Notes: generated from the sequence alone by a model not told the origin. Numbered from the stretch's first letter, positions 36,208-46,461 are shown. The stretch: DNA of 54,528 bases from Clostridium mediterraneense (GCF_900091705.1 NZ_LT594785.1:494518-549045); one strand, 5' to 3'. Made by a program: numbers and translations.

Positions 36208-36732
36208 GTGAAAATTGTTTTTATAGATGCATATAATGTAATAAATAGTTGGCCAAACTTAAAAAATCTTATAAATGATAGCGAACTTGAAACAAGTAGA
36301 AAGAAATTAATAGAAACAATAGAGAATTATTCATCTTTTAAAAACTGTAAGTCCTTCATTGTATTTGATGCTCATAGAGTTAAAAATAGTGAGGAAAAAG
36401 AAGAGTTTGTTGGTAAAAACAAAAGTGTTAGCATTGTTTATACTAAAGGTGGAGAAACAGCAGATTCATATATTGAAAGAAGAGTAGATGAACTAGGTAA
36501 GAAATATGATGTTTTAGTTGTAACTTCAGATAATTTAGAACAACAAACAATATTTCAAAGAGGAGCTAATAGAATGCCCTCTTTAGAGTTTTATAATGAA
36601 GTAATTAAGGTAGAGGAAGCTATAAGAGAAAAAACAAAAAGGAATTATGCTATTAATAGAAATCTTTTAATGGATAGTCTTGAGGAAGATGTAGCAAAAA
36701 GATTAGATGATTTTAGAAAACGTGATTTATAA
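36208..36732 (+). CDS. rae1: NYN-domain ribosome-associated endonuclease Rae1 (YacP)
   Basis: This 174-residue NYN/PIN-like nuclease has acidic residues in VFIDAYNVINSW, FDAHRV, TADSYIERRVDEL and VVTSDNLEQ. In Bacillus, Rae1 enters the ribosomal A site and cleaves certain mRNAs in a translation-dependent way. The start is GTG with a weak GAGTGA; it follows rlmB by 17 bases and precedes sigH. Confidence 0.92.
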   Translation: MKIVFIDAYNVINSWPNLKNLINDSELETSRKKLIETIENYSSFKNCKSFIVFDAHRVKNSEEKEEFVGKNKSVSIVYTKGGETADSYIERRVDELGKKYDVLVVTSDNLEQQTIFQRGANRMPSLEFYNEVIKVEEAIREKTKRNYAINRNLLMDSLEEDVAKRLDDFRKRDL

Positions 36733-36787
36733 TAAATGTTTTATTAAGATTTAATCTGTAGCTTATTTGTTTTAATGGGGGGATTAT

Positions 36788-37438
36788 ATGGAGATAAAAG
36801 GTAATGTTGGAGTCCTAGAAAAAGAACTTCTAGATAAAACAGAAGAAGAGATAGTTGTAGAAGCTAAACTTGGAAATAATATTGCTCAAGAAATAATAAT
36901 AAATAAGTATGAGCAATTTGTTAGGGCGAAGGCTAAATCTTATTTTTTAATAGGGGCTGATAGAGAAGACATATATCAAGAGGGTATGATAGGTCTTTAT
37001 AAAGCTATAAGAGATTTTAAGATTGATAGAGAAAGTTCATTTAAAGCATTTGCAGAACTTTGTATAACCAGACAGATAATAACTGCTATAAAGACAGCTA
37101 CAAGACAAAAGCATATACCTCTTAATACATATGTTTCTCTAAATAAACCTATTTATGAAGATGAATCTGAAAGAACTTTATTAGATGTAATAGTTGGTCT
37201 TAAAATTAATGATCCAGAAGCTGTTATTATAGGACAAGAAGAAGTAGCAGATATTGAGAAGCAAATTAAGAAAGTTTTATCTAGTTTAGAAATGGAAGTA
37301 TTGAACTCATATTTAGATGGTAAAAGTTATCAAGAAATAGCTGCTGATCTAGATAGAGAGGCAAAATCCATAGACAATGCATTACAAAGAGTTAAGCGTA
37401 AATTAGAGAAATCTTTTAGCGAAAAAAATAAGAAATAG
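36788..37438 (+). CDS. sigH: RNA polymerase sigma-H factor (Spo0H)
   Basis: This 216-residue sigma-70-family factor has region 2 (GADREDIYQEGMIGLYKAI, SFKAFAELCITRQI) and region 4 with YQEIAADLDREAKSIDNALQ. SigH drives early sporulation genes, including spo0A. GGGGGG precedes the ATG. It ends the rlmB-rae1-sigH series, in the standard firmicute position before rpmG-secE-nusG. Here tRNA-Thr and tuf lie between them. Confidence 0.95.
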   Translation: MEIKGNVGVLEKELLDKTEEEIVVEAKLGNNIAQEIIINKYEQFVRAKAKSYFLIGADREDIYQEGMIGLYKAIRDFKIDRESSFKAFAELCITRQIITAIKTATRQKHIPLNTYVSLNKPIYEDESERTLLDVIVGLKINDPEAVIIGQEEVADIEKQIKKVLSSLEMEVLNSYLDGKSYQEIAADLDREAKSIDNALQRVKRKLEKSFSEKNKK

Positions 37439-37453
37439 TTTTAGGAAATATTA

Positions 37454-37482
37454 TTGACAAAGATAATGATTAGTAGTAAACT
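37454..37482 (+). promoter_or_regulatory. Promoter of tRNA-Thr-tuf
   Basis: TTGACA (37454-37459), a 17-base spacer and TAAACT (37477-37482), 38 bases before the tRNA. Confidence 0.75.
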
Positions 37483-37519
37483 TTTTAAAGTATAGAAATA
37501 AATTAAAAAGCACTAAGTT

Positions 37520-37595
37520 GCTCACGTGGCTCAGTCGGTAGAGCGTCGCCTTGGTAAGGCGGAGGTCGCCGGTTCAAGTCCGGTCGTGAGCTCCA
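37520..37595 (+). tRNA. tRNA-Thr (GGT)
   Basis: A 76-base cloverleaf: acceptor GCTCACG with CGTGAGC, anticodon loop TTGGTAA giving GGT, T-loop TTCAAGT, and encoded CCA. It is co-transcribed with tuf, a tRNA-Thr-tuf pairing also known from enterobacteria. Confidence 0.97.
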
Positions 37596-37636
37596 AAAAA
37601 TTGTAAAATAGAAACGCTAGGCAAAGTTTATTTAAA

Positions 37637-38459
37637 TTAAAGGAGGAATTACGATGTCAAAGGCAAAATTCGAAAGAAGTAAACCACACGTAAATATTGG
37701 AACAATCGGTCACGTTGACCACGGTAAAACAACATTAACAGCTGCTATAACAACAGTTTTAGCACACAAAGGTGGAGCTGAAGCTTTCAGATATGATGAA
37801 ATAGATAAGGCACCAGAAGAAAAAGAAAGAGGAATCACAATCAACAGTTCACACGTTGAATATGAAACAGAAAACAGACACTATGCTCACGTTGACTGTC
37901 CAGGACACGCAGACTATGTTAAGAACATGATTACAGGGGCTGCACAAATGGATGGAGCTATCTTAGTATGTTCAGCAGCAGATGGTCCAATGCCTCAAAC
38001 AAGAGAACACATCTTATTAGCATCAAGAGTTGGAGTTGACTACATAGTAGTATTCTTAAACAAGGCTGATATGGTAGACGATGAAGAATTATTAGAATTA
38101 GTTGAAATGGAAGTAAGAGAATTATTAAGCGAATACAACTTCCCAGGAGACGATATACCAGTAATCAAGGGTTCAGCATTAAAGGCTTTAGAAAACCCAA
38201 CAGATGAAGCTTCAATAGCTCCAATCGTAGAATTAATGGAAGCAGTAGATAGCTACATCCCAACACCAGAAAGAGCAACAGACAAAGATTTCTTAATGCC
38301 AGTTGAAGACGTATTTACAATCACAGGTAGAGGAACAGTTGCAACAGGAAGAGTTGAAAGAGGAGTTCTTCACGTAGGAGACGAAGTAGAAATCGTTGGA
38401 TTAGCAGAAGAAAGCAGAAAAGTAGTTGTAACAGGAATCGAAATGTTCAGAAAGTTATT
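37637..38459 (+). repeat. Long repeat covering tuf copy 1 (matches 53706-54528)
   Basis: From five bases upstream of the SD through 806 coding bases I see no difference from the second tuf copy; the match is cut only by the window end. Flanks outside differ at once, which suggests gene conversion between the two tuf genes. Confidence 0.9.
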
Positions 38460-38847
38460 AGACGAAGCACAAGCTGGAGATAACGTTGGAGCATTATTAA
38501 GAGGTGTTCAAAGATCAGAAATCGAAAGAGGTCAAGTACTTGCAAAAGTAGGATCAATCAACCCTCACAAGAAGTTCGTAGGTCAAGTATACGTACTTAA
38601 GAAAGAAGAAGGTGGAAGACATACTCCATTCTTCGATGGATACAGACCACAATTCTACTTCAGAACAACAGACGTTACAGGATCAATCAAATTACCAGAA
38701 GGAATGGAAATGGTTATGCCTGGAGACCACATCGATATGAACGTTGAATTAATCACACCAGTAGCTATGGATGAAGGATTAAGATTCGCTATTAGAGAAG
38801 GTGGAAGAACAGTAGGTTCAGGAGTTGTTACTTCAATAGTAGAGTAA
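37654..38847 (+). CDS. tuf: Elongation factor Tu, copy 1
   Basis: This 397-residue GTPase delivers aminoacyl-tRNA to the ribosome. The G domain has GHVDHGKTT (P-loop), DCPGHADY and NKAD; domains II and III follow. AAGGAGGA precedes the ATG. It lies after tRNA-Thr and outside the str operon; a second identical copy follows fusA. Codon choice is highly biased (TTA, AGA, GGA, GTA/GTT), as expected for very high expression. Confidence 0.98.
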   Translation: MSKAKFERSKPHVNIGTIGHVDHGKTTLTAAITTVLAHKGGAEAFRYDEIDKAPEEKERGITINSSHVEYETENRHYAHVDCPGHADYVKNMITGAAQMDGAILVCSAADGPMPQTREHILLASRVGVDYIVVFLNKADMVDDEELLELVEMEVRELLSEYNFPGDDIPVIKGSALKALENPTDEASIAPIVELMEAVDSYIPTPERATDKDFLMPVEDVFTITGRGTVATGRVERGVLHVGDEVEIVGLAEESRKVVVTGIEMFRKLLDEAQAGDNVGALLRGVQRSEIERGQVLAKVGSINPHKKFVGQVYVLKKEEGGRHTPFFDGYRPQFYFRTTDVTGSIKLPEGMEMVMPGDHIDMNVELITPVAMDEGLRFAIREGGRTVGSGVVTSIVE

Positions 38848-38895
38848 TCTATTAAAAGAGTAAATAAATGAGACTATTGAAATCTCAAATTGGAT

Positions 38896-38925
38896 AGGAC
38901 TGGGTTAAATAACCTAGTCCTTTAC
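38896..38925 (+). terminator. Probable terminator after tuf copy 1
   Basis: AGGACTGGGTT (38896-38906) pairs with AACCTAGTCCT (38911-38921, one G-U) around AAAT and is followed by TTTAC. The T tract is short. Confidence 0.6.
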
Positions 38926-38939
38926 ATAGTCGAGATTTG

Positions 38940-38968
38940 TTGACATAGATACAGTTTTATGATAGTGT
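38940..38968 (+). promoter_or_regulatory. Promoter of rpmG-secE-nusG
   Basis: TTGACA (38940-38945), a 17-base spacer ending in TGA, and TAGTGT (38963-38968). The TG gives an extended -10 that may offset the poor hexamer. Confidence 0.6.
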
Positions 38969-39038
38969 TATTAATGCAATAAAGTCAAAGAGAGCAAAGC
39001 AATTGCTTTAGATATAGGAAAAACTGGAGGTGCTGAAC

Positions 39039-39188
39039 GTGAGAGTAAAAGTAACTTTAGCATGCACAGAATGCAAGCAAAGAAATTACAGCTCAATGAA
39101 GAATAAGAAAAATAATCCAAACAGAATTGAAATGAATAAATATTGTAAATTCTGTAAGAAACATACTCTTCATAGAGAAACAAAGTAA
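39039..39188 (+). CDS. rpmG: Ribosomal protein bL33
   Basis: This 49-residue protein starts at GTG, with GGAGG 8 bases upstream. It reads [17 protein letters not shown], then the basic linker and [15 protein letters not shown]. Cysteines C9, C12, C36 and C39 mark the zinc-binding (C+) form of L33 in the 50S subunit. The order rpmG-secE-nusG is standard. Confidence 0.96.
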   Translation: MRVKVTLACTECKQRNYSSMKNKKNNPNRIEMNKYCKFCKKHTLHRETK

Positions 39189-39238
39189 TATAATATAAAT
39201 TATATTATTACTCATAGGGTGTTAAGGATGTGAAACAA

Positions 39239-39463
39239 ATGGCTGCAAATGAAAAGACAAGGGACATGGCTTCCAAAACAGCTGGTCCAATCCGTTTTCT
39301 TAGAGAGGTTAAGGCAGAAGTAAAAAAGATTACTTGGCCGTCCAAAGAAGAAGCTAAAAAGTCAATAATTGCTGTTTTAGTAGTAGTGATTGCGGCTATA
39401 ATTTTAGTTGGTAGCGTAGATTTTGTATTTAAAAACCTCTTTGAATTTATATTAAGATTTTAA
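39239..39463 (+). CDS. secE: Preprotein translocase subunit SecE
   Basis: This 74-residue protein has the basic amphipathic FLREVKAEVKKITWPSKEEA followed by a single membrane helix (about 44-65), the minimal SecE. It clamps the SecY channel. AAGGA at 39224-39228 fits ATG 39239 (10 bases); the GTG at 39230 is too close to that SD. Confidence 0.95.
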   Translation: MAANEKTRDMASKTAGPIRFLREVKAEVKKITWPSKEEAKKSIIAVLVVVIAAIILVGSVDFVFKNLFEFILRF

Positions 39464-39470
39464 TTAAAAA

Positions 39471-39508
39471 GGGAGGTTTAAAGGCTTTAAAAGCGCCTTA
39501 AGTTTAAT
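39471..39508 (+). promoter_or_regulatory. nusG ribosome binding site bridged by a hairpin
   Basis: The only good SD, GGGAGG (39471-39476), is 32 bases before the nusG ATG. Bases 39477-39502 fold into a hairpin (GGC with GCC, flanked by A-T pairs, one bulged A). Folding leaves only six bases between SD and ATG, an ordinary spacing. Confidence 0.6.
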
Positions 39509-40030
39509 ATGAGTGAAACAGCAAAATGGTACGTAGTACACACTTATTCTGGTTATGAAAATAAGGTAAAGGTTACTATTGAAAAAACAATAGAAAACAG
39601 AAATCTTCATCATTTAATTCTGGATATGCAAATTCCTATGGAAGAAACAACAGAAGAAAAAGATGGTAAGATCAAAACTACTTTAAAGAAAAAATTCCCA
39701 GGATATTTATTAGTTAAAATGGTTATGACAGATGACTCTTGGTATGTAGTTAGAAATACTAGAGGAGTTACAGGGTTCGTAGGACCTGGATCAAAACCAG
39801 TACCTCTTACCGATGAAGAGATAGATTCAATGGGAGTTCAAGATGGCTTCATTGATATCAACTTGGAGGTAGGAGAATCAGTTAAGGTTATTTCTGGAGC
39901 TATAAGTGGCTTCATGGCTACAATTCAAGAAATATACCCTGATAAACATAAGGTTAAAGCATTAGTTGATATGTTCGGAAGAGAAACATTAGCTGAATTA
40001 GATTTTAACCAAGTAGAAAAATTAGATTAA
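39509..40030 (+). CDS. nusG: Transcription termination/antitermination factor NusG
   Basis: This 173-residue protein has an NGN domain (KWYVVHTYSGYENKV, FPGYLLVKM, RNTRGVTGFVG) and a C-terminal KOW domain (GESVKVISGAISGFMATIQEI). NusG binds RNA polymerase and couples it to Rho, NusE or pausing signals. Its SD is separated from the start by a hairpin (see 39471-39508), so translation may depend on RNA folding. It follows secE by 45 bases. Confidence 0.96.
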   Translation: MSETAKWYVVHTYSGYENKVKVTIEKTIENRNLHHLILDMQIPMEETTEEKDGKIKTTLKKKFPGYLLVKMVMTDDSWYVVRNTRGVTGFVGPGSKPVPLTDEEIDSMGVQDGFIDINLEVGESVKVISGAISGFMATIQEIYPDKHKVKALVDMFGRETLAELDFNQVEKLD

Positions 40031-40055
40031 AAGTTTAGACGAAAGTCTTAATTAA

Positions 40056-40086
40056 GTGGGAGGGCGAAGAGTCCGAAATTACCACA
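40056..40086 (+). promoter_or_regulatory. L1-binding leader mimic upstream of rplK
   Basis: GTGGGAGG at 40056 and TTACCACAG at 40079-40087 bracket a GTCCG-containing loop, 18 bases before the rplK start. The same elements form the L1-binding arm of the 23S rRNA in this window (GTGGGAG near 1832, ATACCAC near 1883). Free L1 is expected to bind here and repress translation. Confidence 0.75.
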
Positions 40087-40104
40087 GTATAGGAGGAATA
40101 ACTC

Positions 40105-40530
40105 ATGGCTAAGAAAGTAACAGGGATGATAAAATTACAACTACCTGCAGGGAAAGCGACACCAGCACCACCAGTAGGACCAGCTTTAGGACAACACGGT
40201 GTTAATATTATGGGGTTCTGTAAAGAATTCAACGCAAAAACTTCAGATAAAGCTGGATTAATAATACCAGTTGTAATTACAGTATATCAAGATAGATCAT
40301 TTAGTTTCATACTAAAGACTCCACCAGCAGCTGTTCTTATAAAGAAAGAATTAGGAATAGAAAGTGGATCAGGAGTTCCTAACAGAACTAAGGTTGGAAA
40401 CTTAACACAAGATCAAGTTAAGAAGATTGCTGAAATTAAAATGCCTGACTTAAACGCAGCATCATTAGAAGCAGCTATGAAGATGGTTGTTGGAACTGCT
40501 AAGAGTATGGGTGTTACAGTAGAAGAATAA
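40105..40530 (+). CDS. rplK: Ribosomal protein uL11
   Basis: This 141-residue protein opens with the L11 signature [20 protein letters not shown] and has the C-terminal RNA-binding domain ([22 protein letters not shown]). L11 binds the GTPase-associated region of 23S rRNA and is needed for RelA activation. AGGAGGA precedes the ATG. It is the first gene of rplK-rplA and carries an L1-binding leader. Confidence 0.98.
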   Translation: MAKKVTGMIKLQLPAGKATPAPPVGPALGQHGVNIMGFCKEFNAKTSDKAGLIIPVVITVYQDRSFSFILKTPPAAVLIKKELGIESGSGVPNRTKVGNLTQDQVKKIAEIKMPDLNAASLEAAMKMVVGTAKSMGVTVEE

Positions 40531-40533
40531 GAA

Positions 40534-40572
40534 CCACATAAAAAGTGGGAGGTAAAAACCGCTAATACCACA
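40534..40572 (+). promoter_or_regulatory. Second L1-binding leader mimic, between rplK and rplA
   Basis: GTGGGAGG (40545-40552) and ATACCAC (40565-40571) again copy the 23S L1 site, 15 bases before the rplA start. An upstream CCAC (40534-40537) can pair with the same GTGG, giving a competing hairpin that would remove the L1 site. Confidence 0.7.
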
Positions 40573-40586
40573 GAGGAGGATTAACA

Positions 40587-41276
40587 ATGGGAAAGAATTA
40601 TGTAGAAAGTGCAAAATTAGTTGATAAGAATGCATTATATACTCCAGCAGAAGCTTTAGAGCTTGCTGTTAAAACTGCAAAAGCTAAATTCGATGAAACA
40701 ATCGAATTACACGTAAGATTAGGTGTAGACCCAAGACATGCTGACCAACAAGTTAGAGGTGCAGTAGTACTTCCACACGGAACAGGTAAAACAGTTAGAG
40801 TTTTAGTATTTGCTAAAGGAGATAAAGCAAACGAAGCTCAAGCAGCAGGAGCAGATTTCGTAGGAGCTGATGAATTAGTTCAAAAGATCCAAGGTGAAAA
40901 CTGGTTCGACTTTGACGTTGTAGTTGCAACACCAGACATGATGGGTGTAGTTGGAAGATTAGGTAGAGTATTAGGACCTAAGGGATTAATGCCAAACCCT
41001 AAATCAGGAACAGTTACATTTGATGTAGCAAAAGCTATCGAAGATATTAAAGCAGGTAAGGTTGAATATAGAGTTGATAAAACTGCTATCGTTCACTGCC
41101 CAATAGGAAAGAAATCATTTGGAGAAGCTAAATTAGCTGAAAACTTCAAGGTATTAATGGATGCTTTAGTAAAGGCTAAACCAGCTGCTGCTAAAGGACA
41201 ATACATTAAGTCAGTTTCAGTTTCTGCAACAATGGGACCTGGAGCAAAAATAAATCCATCAAAAGTTTTAGACTAG
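40587..41276 (+). CDS. rplA: Ribosomal protein uL1
   Basis: This 229-residue two-domain protein has the L1 runs [38 protein letters not shown] and TMGPGAKI. L1 binds the mobile L1 stalk of 23S rRNA and usually represses its own operon. AGGAGGA precedes the ATG. Confidence 0.98.
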   Translation: MGKNYVESAKLVDKNALYTPAEALELAVKTAKAKFDETIELHVRLGVDPRHADQQVRGAVVLPHGTGKTVRVLVFAKGDKANEAQAAGADFVGADELVQKIQGENWFDFDVVVATPDMMGVVGRLGRVLGPKGLMPNPKSGTVTFDVAKAIEDIKAGKVEYRVDKTAIVHCPIGKKSFGEAKLAENFKVLMDALVKAKPAAAKGQYIKSVSVSATMGPGAKINPSKVLD

Positions 41277-41340
41277 TATAAATTTACTATTGACTTATTG
41301 TTGATAAGTAACTATAATAAAACTTGTTGAAAAAGTGAAT

Positions 41341-41452
41341 GAAAGTTTCCGTAGACAGTAGGTACTTGTTAAAGTGTAACGTAGACCAACCTACCGAGGG
41401 ATGATTTGTATATTAAGTCTTCCTATGTCTACGGGGAGACTTTTCTTAATAT
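41341..41452 (+). promoter_or_regulatory. L10 leader with attenuator, upstream of rplJ
   Basis: The leader holds TCCGTAGACAGTAGGTA and CTACCGAGGG, the kink-containing L10-binding pattern. It is followed by a terminator-like hairpin, AAGTCTTCC (41415-41423) with GGGAGACTT (41434-41442) before TTCTT, which can compete with upstream pairing. The L10(L12)4 complex is expected to bind and promote termination or repress rplJL. Confidence 0.8.
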
Positions 41453-41487
41453 ATTAAGCAGTTTTAAACTGTGAGGAGGTGGACACA

Positions 41488-41994
41488 GTGAACAATAATA
41501 GACAATTAAAAGAAGCAAAAGTTGCTGAAATTAAGGAAAAATTAGAAAAAGCTCAAGCAGTTGTTCTTGCTAACTACCAAGGTTTATCAGTAGAACAAGA
41601 TACAGAATTAAGAAAGAGCTTAAGAGAAGCTGGTGTTGAATATAAGGTTTACAAAAATACTTTAGTAACATTAGCAGCAAAGGAATTAGGGATCGAAGGT
41701 CTTGAAGAATACTTAGAAGGACCAGTATCAATGGCATTCGGATATGAAGATGCTACTGCTCCAGCTAGAGTTTTAAATAACTTTGCTAAATCAAACAAGA
41801 AGCTTGAATTAAAAGCAGGTATCATAGAAGGAGCTATCTATGACGAAGCTAAAATCAAGATGCTTGCAGAAATTCCATCAAAAGAAGTTCTTATTGCAAA
41901 ACTTCTTGGAAGCATCAAGTCTCCATTATCAAACGTTGCATACTTATTAAATGCAATTAAAGAACAAAAAGAGGCTTCAGAATCTGCAGAATAA
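41488..41994 (+). CDS. rplJ: Ribosomal protein uL10
   Basis: This is a 168-residue L10 with [20 protein letters not shown] and [16 protein letters not shown] in the rRNA-binding part and a C-terminal helix that carries L7/L12 dimers. GAGGAGGT (41473-41480) fits GTG 41488; the in-frame GTG at 41479 overlaps the SD. It has an L10 leader and is paired with rplL. Confidence 0.96.
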   Translation: MNNNRQLKEAKVAEIKEKLEKAQAVVLANYQGLSVEQDTELRKSLREAGVEYKVYKNTLVTLAAKELGIEGLEEYLEGPVSMAFGYEDATAPARVLNNFAKSNKKLELKAGIIEGAIYDEAKIKMLAEIPSKEVLIAKLLGSIKSPLSNVAYLLNAIKEQKEASESAE

Positions 41995-42053
41995 TAATTA
42001 AGTAAATAAATTAAAAAATAAATTAAATGAAAGAAATTTCGGAGGTGCGAATC

Positions 42054-42422
42054 ATGACAAAGGATCAAATAATAGAAGCAATCAAAAATATGACAGTTTT
42101 AGAATTAAACGAATTAGTAACAGCTTGTGAAGAAGAATTCGGAGTAAGCGCTGCTGCTCCAGTAGCAGTTGCAGGTGGAGCAGTTGCAGGTGGTGCTGCT
42201 GCTGAAGAAAAATCAGAATTCGACGTAGTATTAACAAACGCTGGATCAAGCAAGATCAAAGTTATCAAAGTTGTTAGAGAATTAACAGGATTAGGATTAA
42301 AGGAAGCTAAGGAAATAGTTGACGGAGCTCCTAAGACAATCAAGGAAGCTGTAGCTAAAGAAGAAGCTGAAGATATGAAAGCTAAGTTAGCTGAAGTTGG
42401 AGCAGAAGTAGAATTAAAGTAA
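42054..42422 (+). CDS. rplL: Ribosomal protein bL12 (L7/L12)
   Basis: This 122-residue protein has the N-terminal dimer helix ([18 protein letters not shown]), an Ala/Gly hinge (about 37-53) and the C-terminal factor-binding domain ([19 protein letters not shown]). It recruits translational GTPases. GGAGGTG fits ATG 42054; the longer frame from 42027 has no SD. A strong terminator follows. Confidence 0.98.
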   Translation: MTKDQIIEAIKNMTVLELNELVTACEEEFGVSAAAPVAVAGGAVAGGAAAEEKSEFDVVLTNAGSSKIKVIKVVRELTGLGLKEAKEIVDGAPKTIKEAVAKEEAEDMKAKLAEVGAEVELK

Positions 42423-42447
42423 TTCTTATCTGATTTGATTTTAATAT

Positions 42448-42478
42448 AGAGGTACTTAACGGTGCCTCTTTTTTTTTC
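42448..42478 (+). terminator. Rho-independent terminator after rplL
   Basis: AGAGGTAC (42448-42455) pairs with GTGCCTCT (42462-42469) and is followed by about ten T. It probably sets the high ribosomal-protein to RNA-polymerase ratio by separating rplJL from rpoBC. Confidence 0.9.
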
Positions 42479-42501
42479 AAAGTATTTTAATTTATAGTTA
42501 G

Positions 42502-42530
42502 TTGACAGGAAACGATGGCTATGATACTAT
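42502..42530 (+). promoter_or_regulatory. Promoter of rpoBC
   Basis: TTGACA (42502-42507), a 17-base spacer ending TGA, and TACTAT (42525-42530). It leaves a leader of about 155 bases. Confidence 0.75.
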
Positions 42531-42621
42531 AATTAAATGTATTATTATTGTAAAGAGGTATATTTTTAATTATTTAGAATAAAAAAAATAATTTAGGATA
42601 TACTAAAAAGATGATATTGTA

Positions 42622-42671
42622 TGAGTCCGAAAGCAAAAGTCCTTAGGGAAAGTCCGCTTTTGGTTATTTTA
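42622..42671 (+). promoter_or_regulatory. rpoB leader hairpin with repeated AGTCC
   Basis: AGTCC occurs three times (42624, 42638 and 42651). CAAAAG (42634-42639) pairs with CTTTTG (42657-42662), and GTTATTTTA follows. It may be an attenuator or processing site; I do not recognise a named leader family. Confidence 0.4.
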
Positions 42672-42694
42672 GTTTATACGAGGGGTGAATGTTG

Positions 42695-45600
42695 ATGGTA
42701 CATCCTATCCAAGTTGGAAAAAGAACGAGAATGAGCTTTTCTAAAGTTAAAGATGTTGCTGAAATGCCAAATTTAATTGAGGTTCAGCTAGATTCATATC
42801 ACTGGTTTTTAGAATCAGGTTTACAAGAGGTATTTGAAGATATAAATCCAATTGCAAACTTTACTGGAAACTTAGTGTTAGAATTCGTAGGATATAATCT
42901 TGATATGGATAATATCAAGTATACAGTCGAAGAATGTAAAGAGAGAGATGCAACATATGCAGCTCCTTTAAAAGTTACTGTAAGACTTCAAAATGAAGAA
43001 ACAGGCGAAATTAAAGAACAAGAAGTATTTATGGGAGATTTCCCATTAATGACAGAACAAGGTACTTTCATAATTAATGGAGCAGAAAGAGTAATTGTTT
43101 CACAATTAGTTAGATCACCAGGTGTATACTACAGTAATACTGTAGATAAGAATGGTAAGAAACTATTCTCAGCCACAGTAATTCCTAACAGGGGTGCATG
43201 GTTAGAGTATGAAACAGATTCAAATGATATTATCTATGTAAGAATAGATAAAACAAGAAAACTTCCTATAACAATACTTGCAAGAGCTATGGGATTCGGA
43301 AGTGATCAAGAGCTTCTAGATTACTTTGGCGAAGAAGAAAGATTTAAGGCAAGTATAGAAAAGGATAATACAAAGACAAGAGAAGAAGCTTTATTAGAAA
43401 TTTATAAGAGATTAAGACCAGGTGAACCACCTACAGTAGATAGTGCTGTTTCACTTATAGATTCTCTATTCTTTGATGCAAAGAGATATGACCTATCAAA
43501 AGTTGGTAGATATAAATTCAATAAAAAATTAGCAATAGGTTTAAGAATTGCTAATAAGATTTCAGCTGAAGATATTATTGATCCTTCAACAGGAGAAATA
43601 CTTGTTGTTAAAGGAGAAAAGATAACAAGAGAAAAGGCTGAAGAAATACAAAACGCTGGAATAAACACAGTAAATGTATTAGTTGAAGATAGAGTTATAA
43701 GAGTAATAGGTAACCACTTCGTAGATATACATAAGTATGTAAACTTTGATATATCAGATTTAAAGATCAGGGAGTTAGTACATTATCCAACTCTTAAGGA
43801 AATATTAGATAACTGTTCAGATGATGAAGTAGAAATCAAAGAAGAACTTAAGAAGAATATGAACAGACTTATACCAAAACACATCATTAAAGATGATATT
43901 TTTGCAACTATAAGTTATGAAATAGGTCTTGCTTATGGAATAGGTGAAGTTGATGATATTGACCACTTAGGAAATAGAAGATTAAGAAGTGTTGGTGAGT
44001 TATTACAAAACCAATTTAGAATTGGTTTATCAAGAATGGAAAGAGTAGTTAAGGAAAGAATGACTATTCAAGACCAAGAAGCAATAACACCTCAACAATT
44101 AATTAATATAAGACCAGTTGCAGCAGCAATTAAAGAATTCTTCGGAAGTTCACAATTATCACAATTCATGGACCAAACAAATCCATTATCAGAATTAACA
44201 CATAAGAGAAGATTATCTGCTTTAGGACCAGGAGGTCTTTCAAGAGAAAGAGCTGGATTCGAAGTTAGAGACGTTCACCATTCTCACTATGGTAGAATGT
44301 GTCCTATTGAAACTCCAGAAGGACCAAACATAGGATTAATCAACTCATTAGCAACATATGCTAGAGTTAATGAATATGGATTTATTGAAACACCATATAG
44401 AATTGTGGATAAAGCAACAGGTATAGTAACTAATGAAATAAAGTACTTTACAGCTGATGAAGAAGATAAGTACTTAGTAGCTCAAGCTAATGAGCCAATT
44501 AGTGAAGATGGTAGATTCTTAGATAATAAGGTTACAGCAAGAATAAGAGAAGAAGTTGTTGTTGTTCCTAAAGAAGATATCGACTTAATGGACGTTTCTC
44601 CAAGACAGATAGTATCAGTAGCTACAGCTATGATTCCATTCTTAGAGAATGACGACGCATCTAGAGCACTTATGGGATCTAACATGCAACGTCAAGCAGT
44701 TCCATTATTAAAGCCTCAAGCTCCAATAGTTGGTACTGGTATAGAATTTAGAGCAGCGGTAGACTCAGGAGTTTTACCAAAAGCTAAAAATGCTGGTGTA
44801 ATTGACTATGTAAGCGCAAATGAAATTAGAATCAAGAGAGATTCTGATGGAGGAATTGATGTATACAGACTTCTTAAGTTCAAGAGAAGTAACCAAGGTA
44901 CATGTATAAATCAAAGACCTATAGTTGATAAAGGTGAAAAAGTTGCTAAAGGTCAAGTATTATCAGATGGACCTTCAACAGACTTAGGAGAAATTGCTTT
45001 AGGTAAGAACATTAGAATGGGATTCATTACATGGGAAGGATATAACTACGAAGATGCTATGCTAATTTCAGAAGAATTAGTAAGAGAAGACGTATTTACA
45101 TCAATCCATATTGAAGAATATGAATGTGAAGCTAGAGATACTAAGTTAGGACCAGAAGAAATAACAAGAGATATTCCTAACGTAAGTGAAGATGCTCTTA
45201 AAGATATAGATGAAAGAGGAATCATCAGAATAGGTGCTGAAGTAAGATCAGGAGATATTCTTGTTGGTAAGGTTACTCCAAAGGGGGAAACTGAATTAAC
45301 AGCAGAAGAAAGATTATTAAGAGCTATATTCGGTGAAAAAGCTAGAGAAGTAAGAGATACTTCTTTAAGAGTACCTCATGGAGAAGCTGGTATAATAGTT
45401 GATGTTAAGGTATTTACAAGAGAAAATGGAGATGAATTATCACCAGGAGTAAATGAACTTGTAAGATGTTATATCGCTCAAAAGAGAAAGATATCAGTTG
45501 GAGATAAGATGGCTGGACGTCATGGTAATAAAGGGGTTATCTCAAGAGTATTACCTGAAGAAGATATGCCATTCTTACCAGATGGTAGACCACTTCAAAT

Positions 45601-46396
45601 CTGTCTTAACCCATTAGGGGTTCCATCACGTATGAACATCGGTCAGGTACTTGAAGTTCACTTAGGATGGGCTGCTAGTGCATTAGGATGGCATATTGCT
45701 ACTCCTGTATTTGATGGAGCTACAGAAAAAGATATTGAAGATCACTTAGAACAAGCTGGATATAATGCAGATGGTAAGACAAGACTTAGAGATGGTAGAA
45801 CAGGTGAAGAGTTTGACAGTCGTGTAACTGTTGGAATAATGTATATCCTTAAACTTGCTCACTTAGTTGATGATAAGATTCACGCAAGATCAACTGGACC
45901 ATATTCATTAGTTACTCAACAACCACTTGGAGGAAAAGCTCAGTTTGGTGGTCAAAGATTTGGGGAAATGGAAGTTTGGGCTTTAGAAGCTTATGGAGCA
46001 GCTCATACTTTACAAGAAATACTTACAGTTAAGTCAGATGACGTTGTAGGTAGAGTTAAAACTTATGAAGCTATCGTAAAGGGAGAAAATATTCCAGAAC
46101 CAGGAGTTCCAGAATCATTCAAGGTTCTTATAAAAGAACTTCAAGCTTTATGTTTAGATGTTAAAGTTTTAAATGACTCAAATGAAGAAGTTGCTATTAA
46201 AGAAGCAACAGAAGAAGAAATCGGAGTATTAGAAGTAAATATGGAAGGAACAGAAGATGCAACTTTACCAACAGCTGAACCAGAAGTTGACGATAGTTAT
46301 ATTGAAGAATCAGATGTTGAAGATGAAGTTGATTATGAAAATCTTGATATAGAAGATTTTAGTGCTGATCTAGAAATTGATAACTTTGATGAATAA
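42695..46396 (+). CDS. rpoB: DNA-directed RNA polymerase subunit beta
   Basis: This is the 1233-residue catalytic subunit. The rifampicin pocket reads [20 protein letters not shown] and [20 protein letters not shown], i.e. wild-type at the common resistance positions. The C-terminal catalytic runs [13 protein letters not shown] and [19 protein letters not shown] are intact. An acidic tail of about 60 residues (many Glu/Asp) extends the protein. AGGGGTGA fits ATG 42695 (7 bases); ATG 42689 is too close. It has its own promoter after the rplL terminator. Confidence 0.98.
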   Translation: MVHPIQVGKRTRMSFSKVKDVAEMPNLIEVQLDSYHWFLESGLQEVFEDINPIANFTGNLVLEFVGYNLDMDNIKYTVEECKERDATYAAPLKVTVRLQNEETGEIKEQEVFMGDFPLMTEQGTFIINGAERVIVSQLVRSPGVYYSNTVDKNGKKLFSATVIPNRGAWLEYETDSNDIIYVRIDKTRKLPITILARAMGFGSDQELLDYFGEEERFKASIEKDNTKTREEALLEIYKRLRPGEPPTVDSAVSLIDSLFFDAKRYDLSKVGRYKFNKKLAIGLRIANKISAEDIIDPSTGEILVVKGEKITREKAEEIQNAGINTVNVLVEDRVIRVIGNHFVDIHKYVNFDISDLKIRELVHYPTLKEILDNCSDDEVEIKEELKKNMNRLIPKHIIKDDIFATISYEIGLAYGIGEVDDIDHLGNRRLRSVGELLQNQFRIGLSRMERVVKERMTIQDQEAITPQQLINIRPVAAAIKEFFGSSQLSQFMDQTNPLSELTHKRRLSALGPGGLSRERAGFEVRDVHHSHYGRMCPIETPEGPNIGLINSLATYARVNEYGFIETPYRIVDKATGIVTNEIKYFTADEEDKYLVAQANEPISEDGRFLDNKVTARIREEVVVVPKEDIDLMDVSPRQIVSVATAMIPFLENDDASRALMGSNMQRQAVPLLKPQAPIVGTGIEFRAAVDSGVLPKAKNAGVIDYVSANEIRIKRDSDGGIDVYRLLKFKRSNQGTCINQRPIVDKGEKVAKGQVLSDGPSTDLGEIALGKNIRMGFITWEGYNYEDAMLISEELVREDVFTSIHIEEYECEARDTKLGPEEITRDIPNVSEDALKDIDERGIIRIGAEVRSGDILVGKVTPKGETELTAEERLLRAIFGEKAREVRDTSLRVPHGEAGIIVDVKVFTRENGDELSPGVNELVRCYIAQKRKISVGDKMAGRHGNKGVISRVLPEEDMPFLPDGRPLQICLNPLGVPSRMNIGQVLEVHLGWAASALGWHIATPVFDGATEKDIEDHLEQAGYNADGKTRLRDGRTGEEFDSRVTVGIMYILKLAHLVDDKIHARSTGPYSLVTQQPLGGKAQFGGQRFGEMEVWALEAYGAAHTLQEILTVKSDDVVGRVKTYEAIVKGENIPEPGVPESFKVLIKELQALCLDVKVLNDSNEEVAIKEATEEEIGVLEVNMEGTEDATLPTAEPEVDDSYIEESDVEDEVDYENLDIEDFSADLEIDNFDE

Positions 46397-46461
46397 AATT
46401 TACTAATTAATATAAAGGTTAATTCTGCTGACCTTAATAAGTAGAAGATATTCTAAAAAAG

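Noticed and set aside
38871-38937. Crossing repeats GACTAT/ATAGTC and AAATCTC/GAGATTT around the tuf terminator
   Set aside because: Short arms in a non-coding region; they may be alternative folds but I could not show they are more than chance.
42065-42343. 92-codon antisense frame across rplL rich in Ala/Thr/Pro
   Set aside because: It is produced by the Ala/Gly-rich hinge of L7/L12 read backwards.
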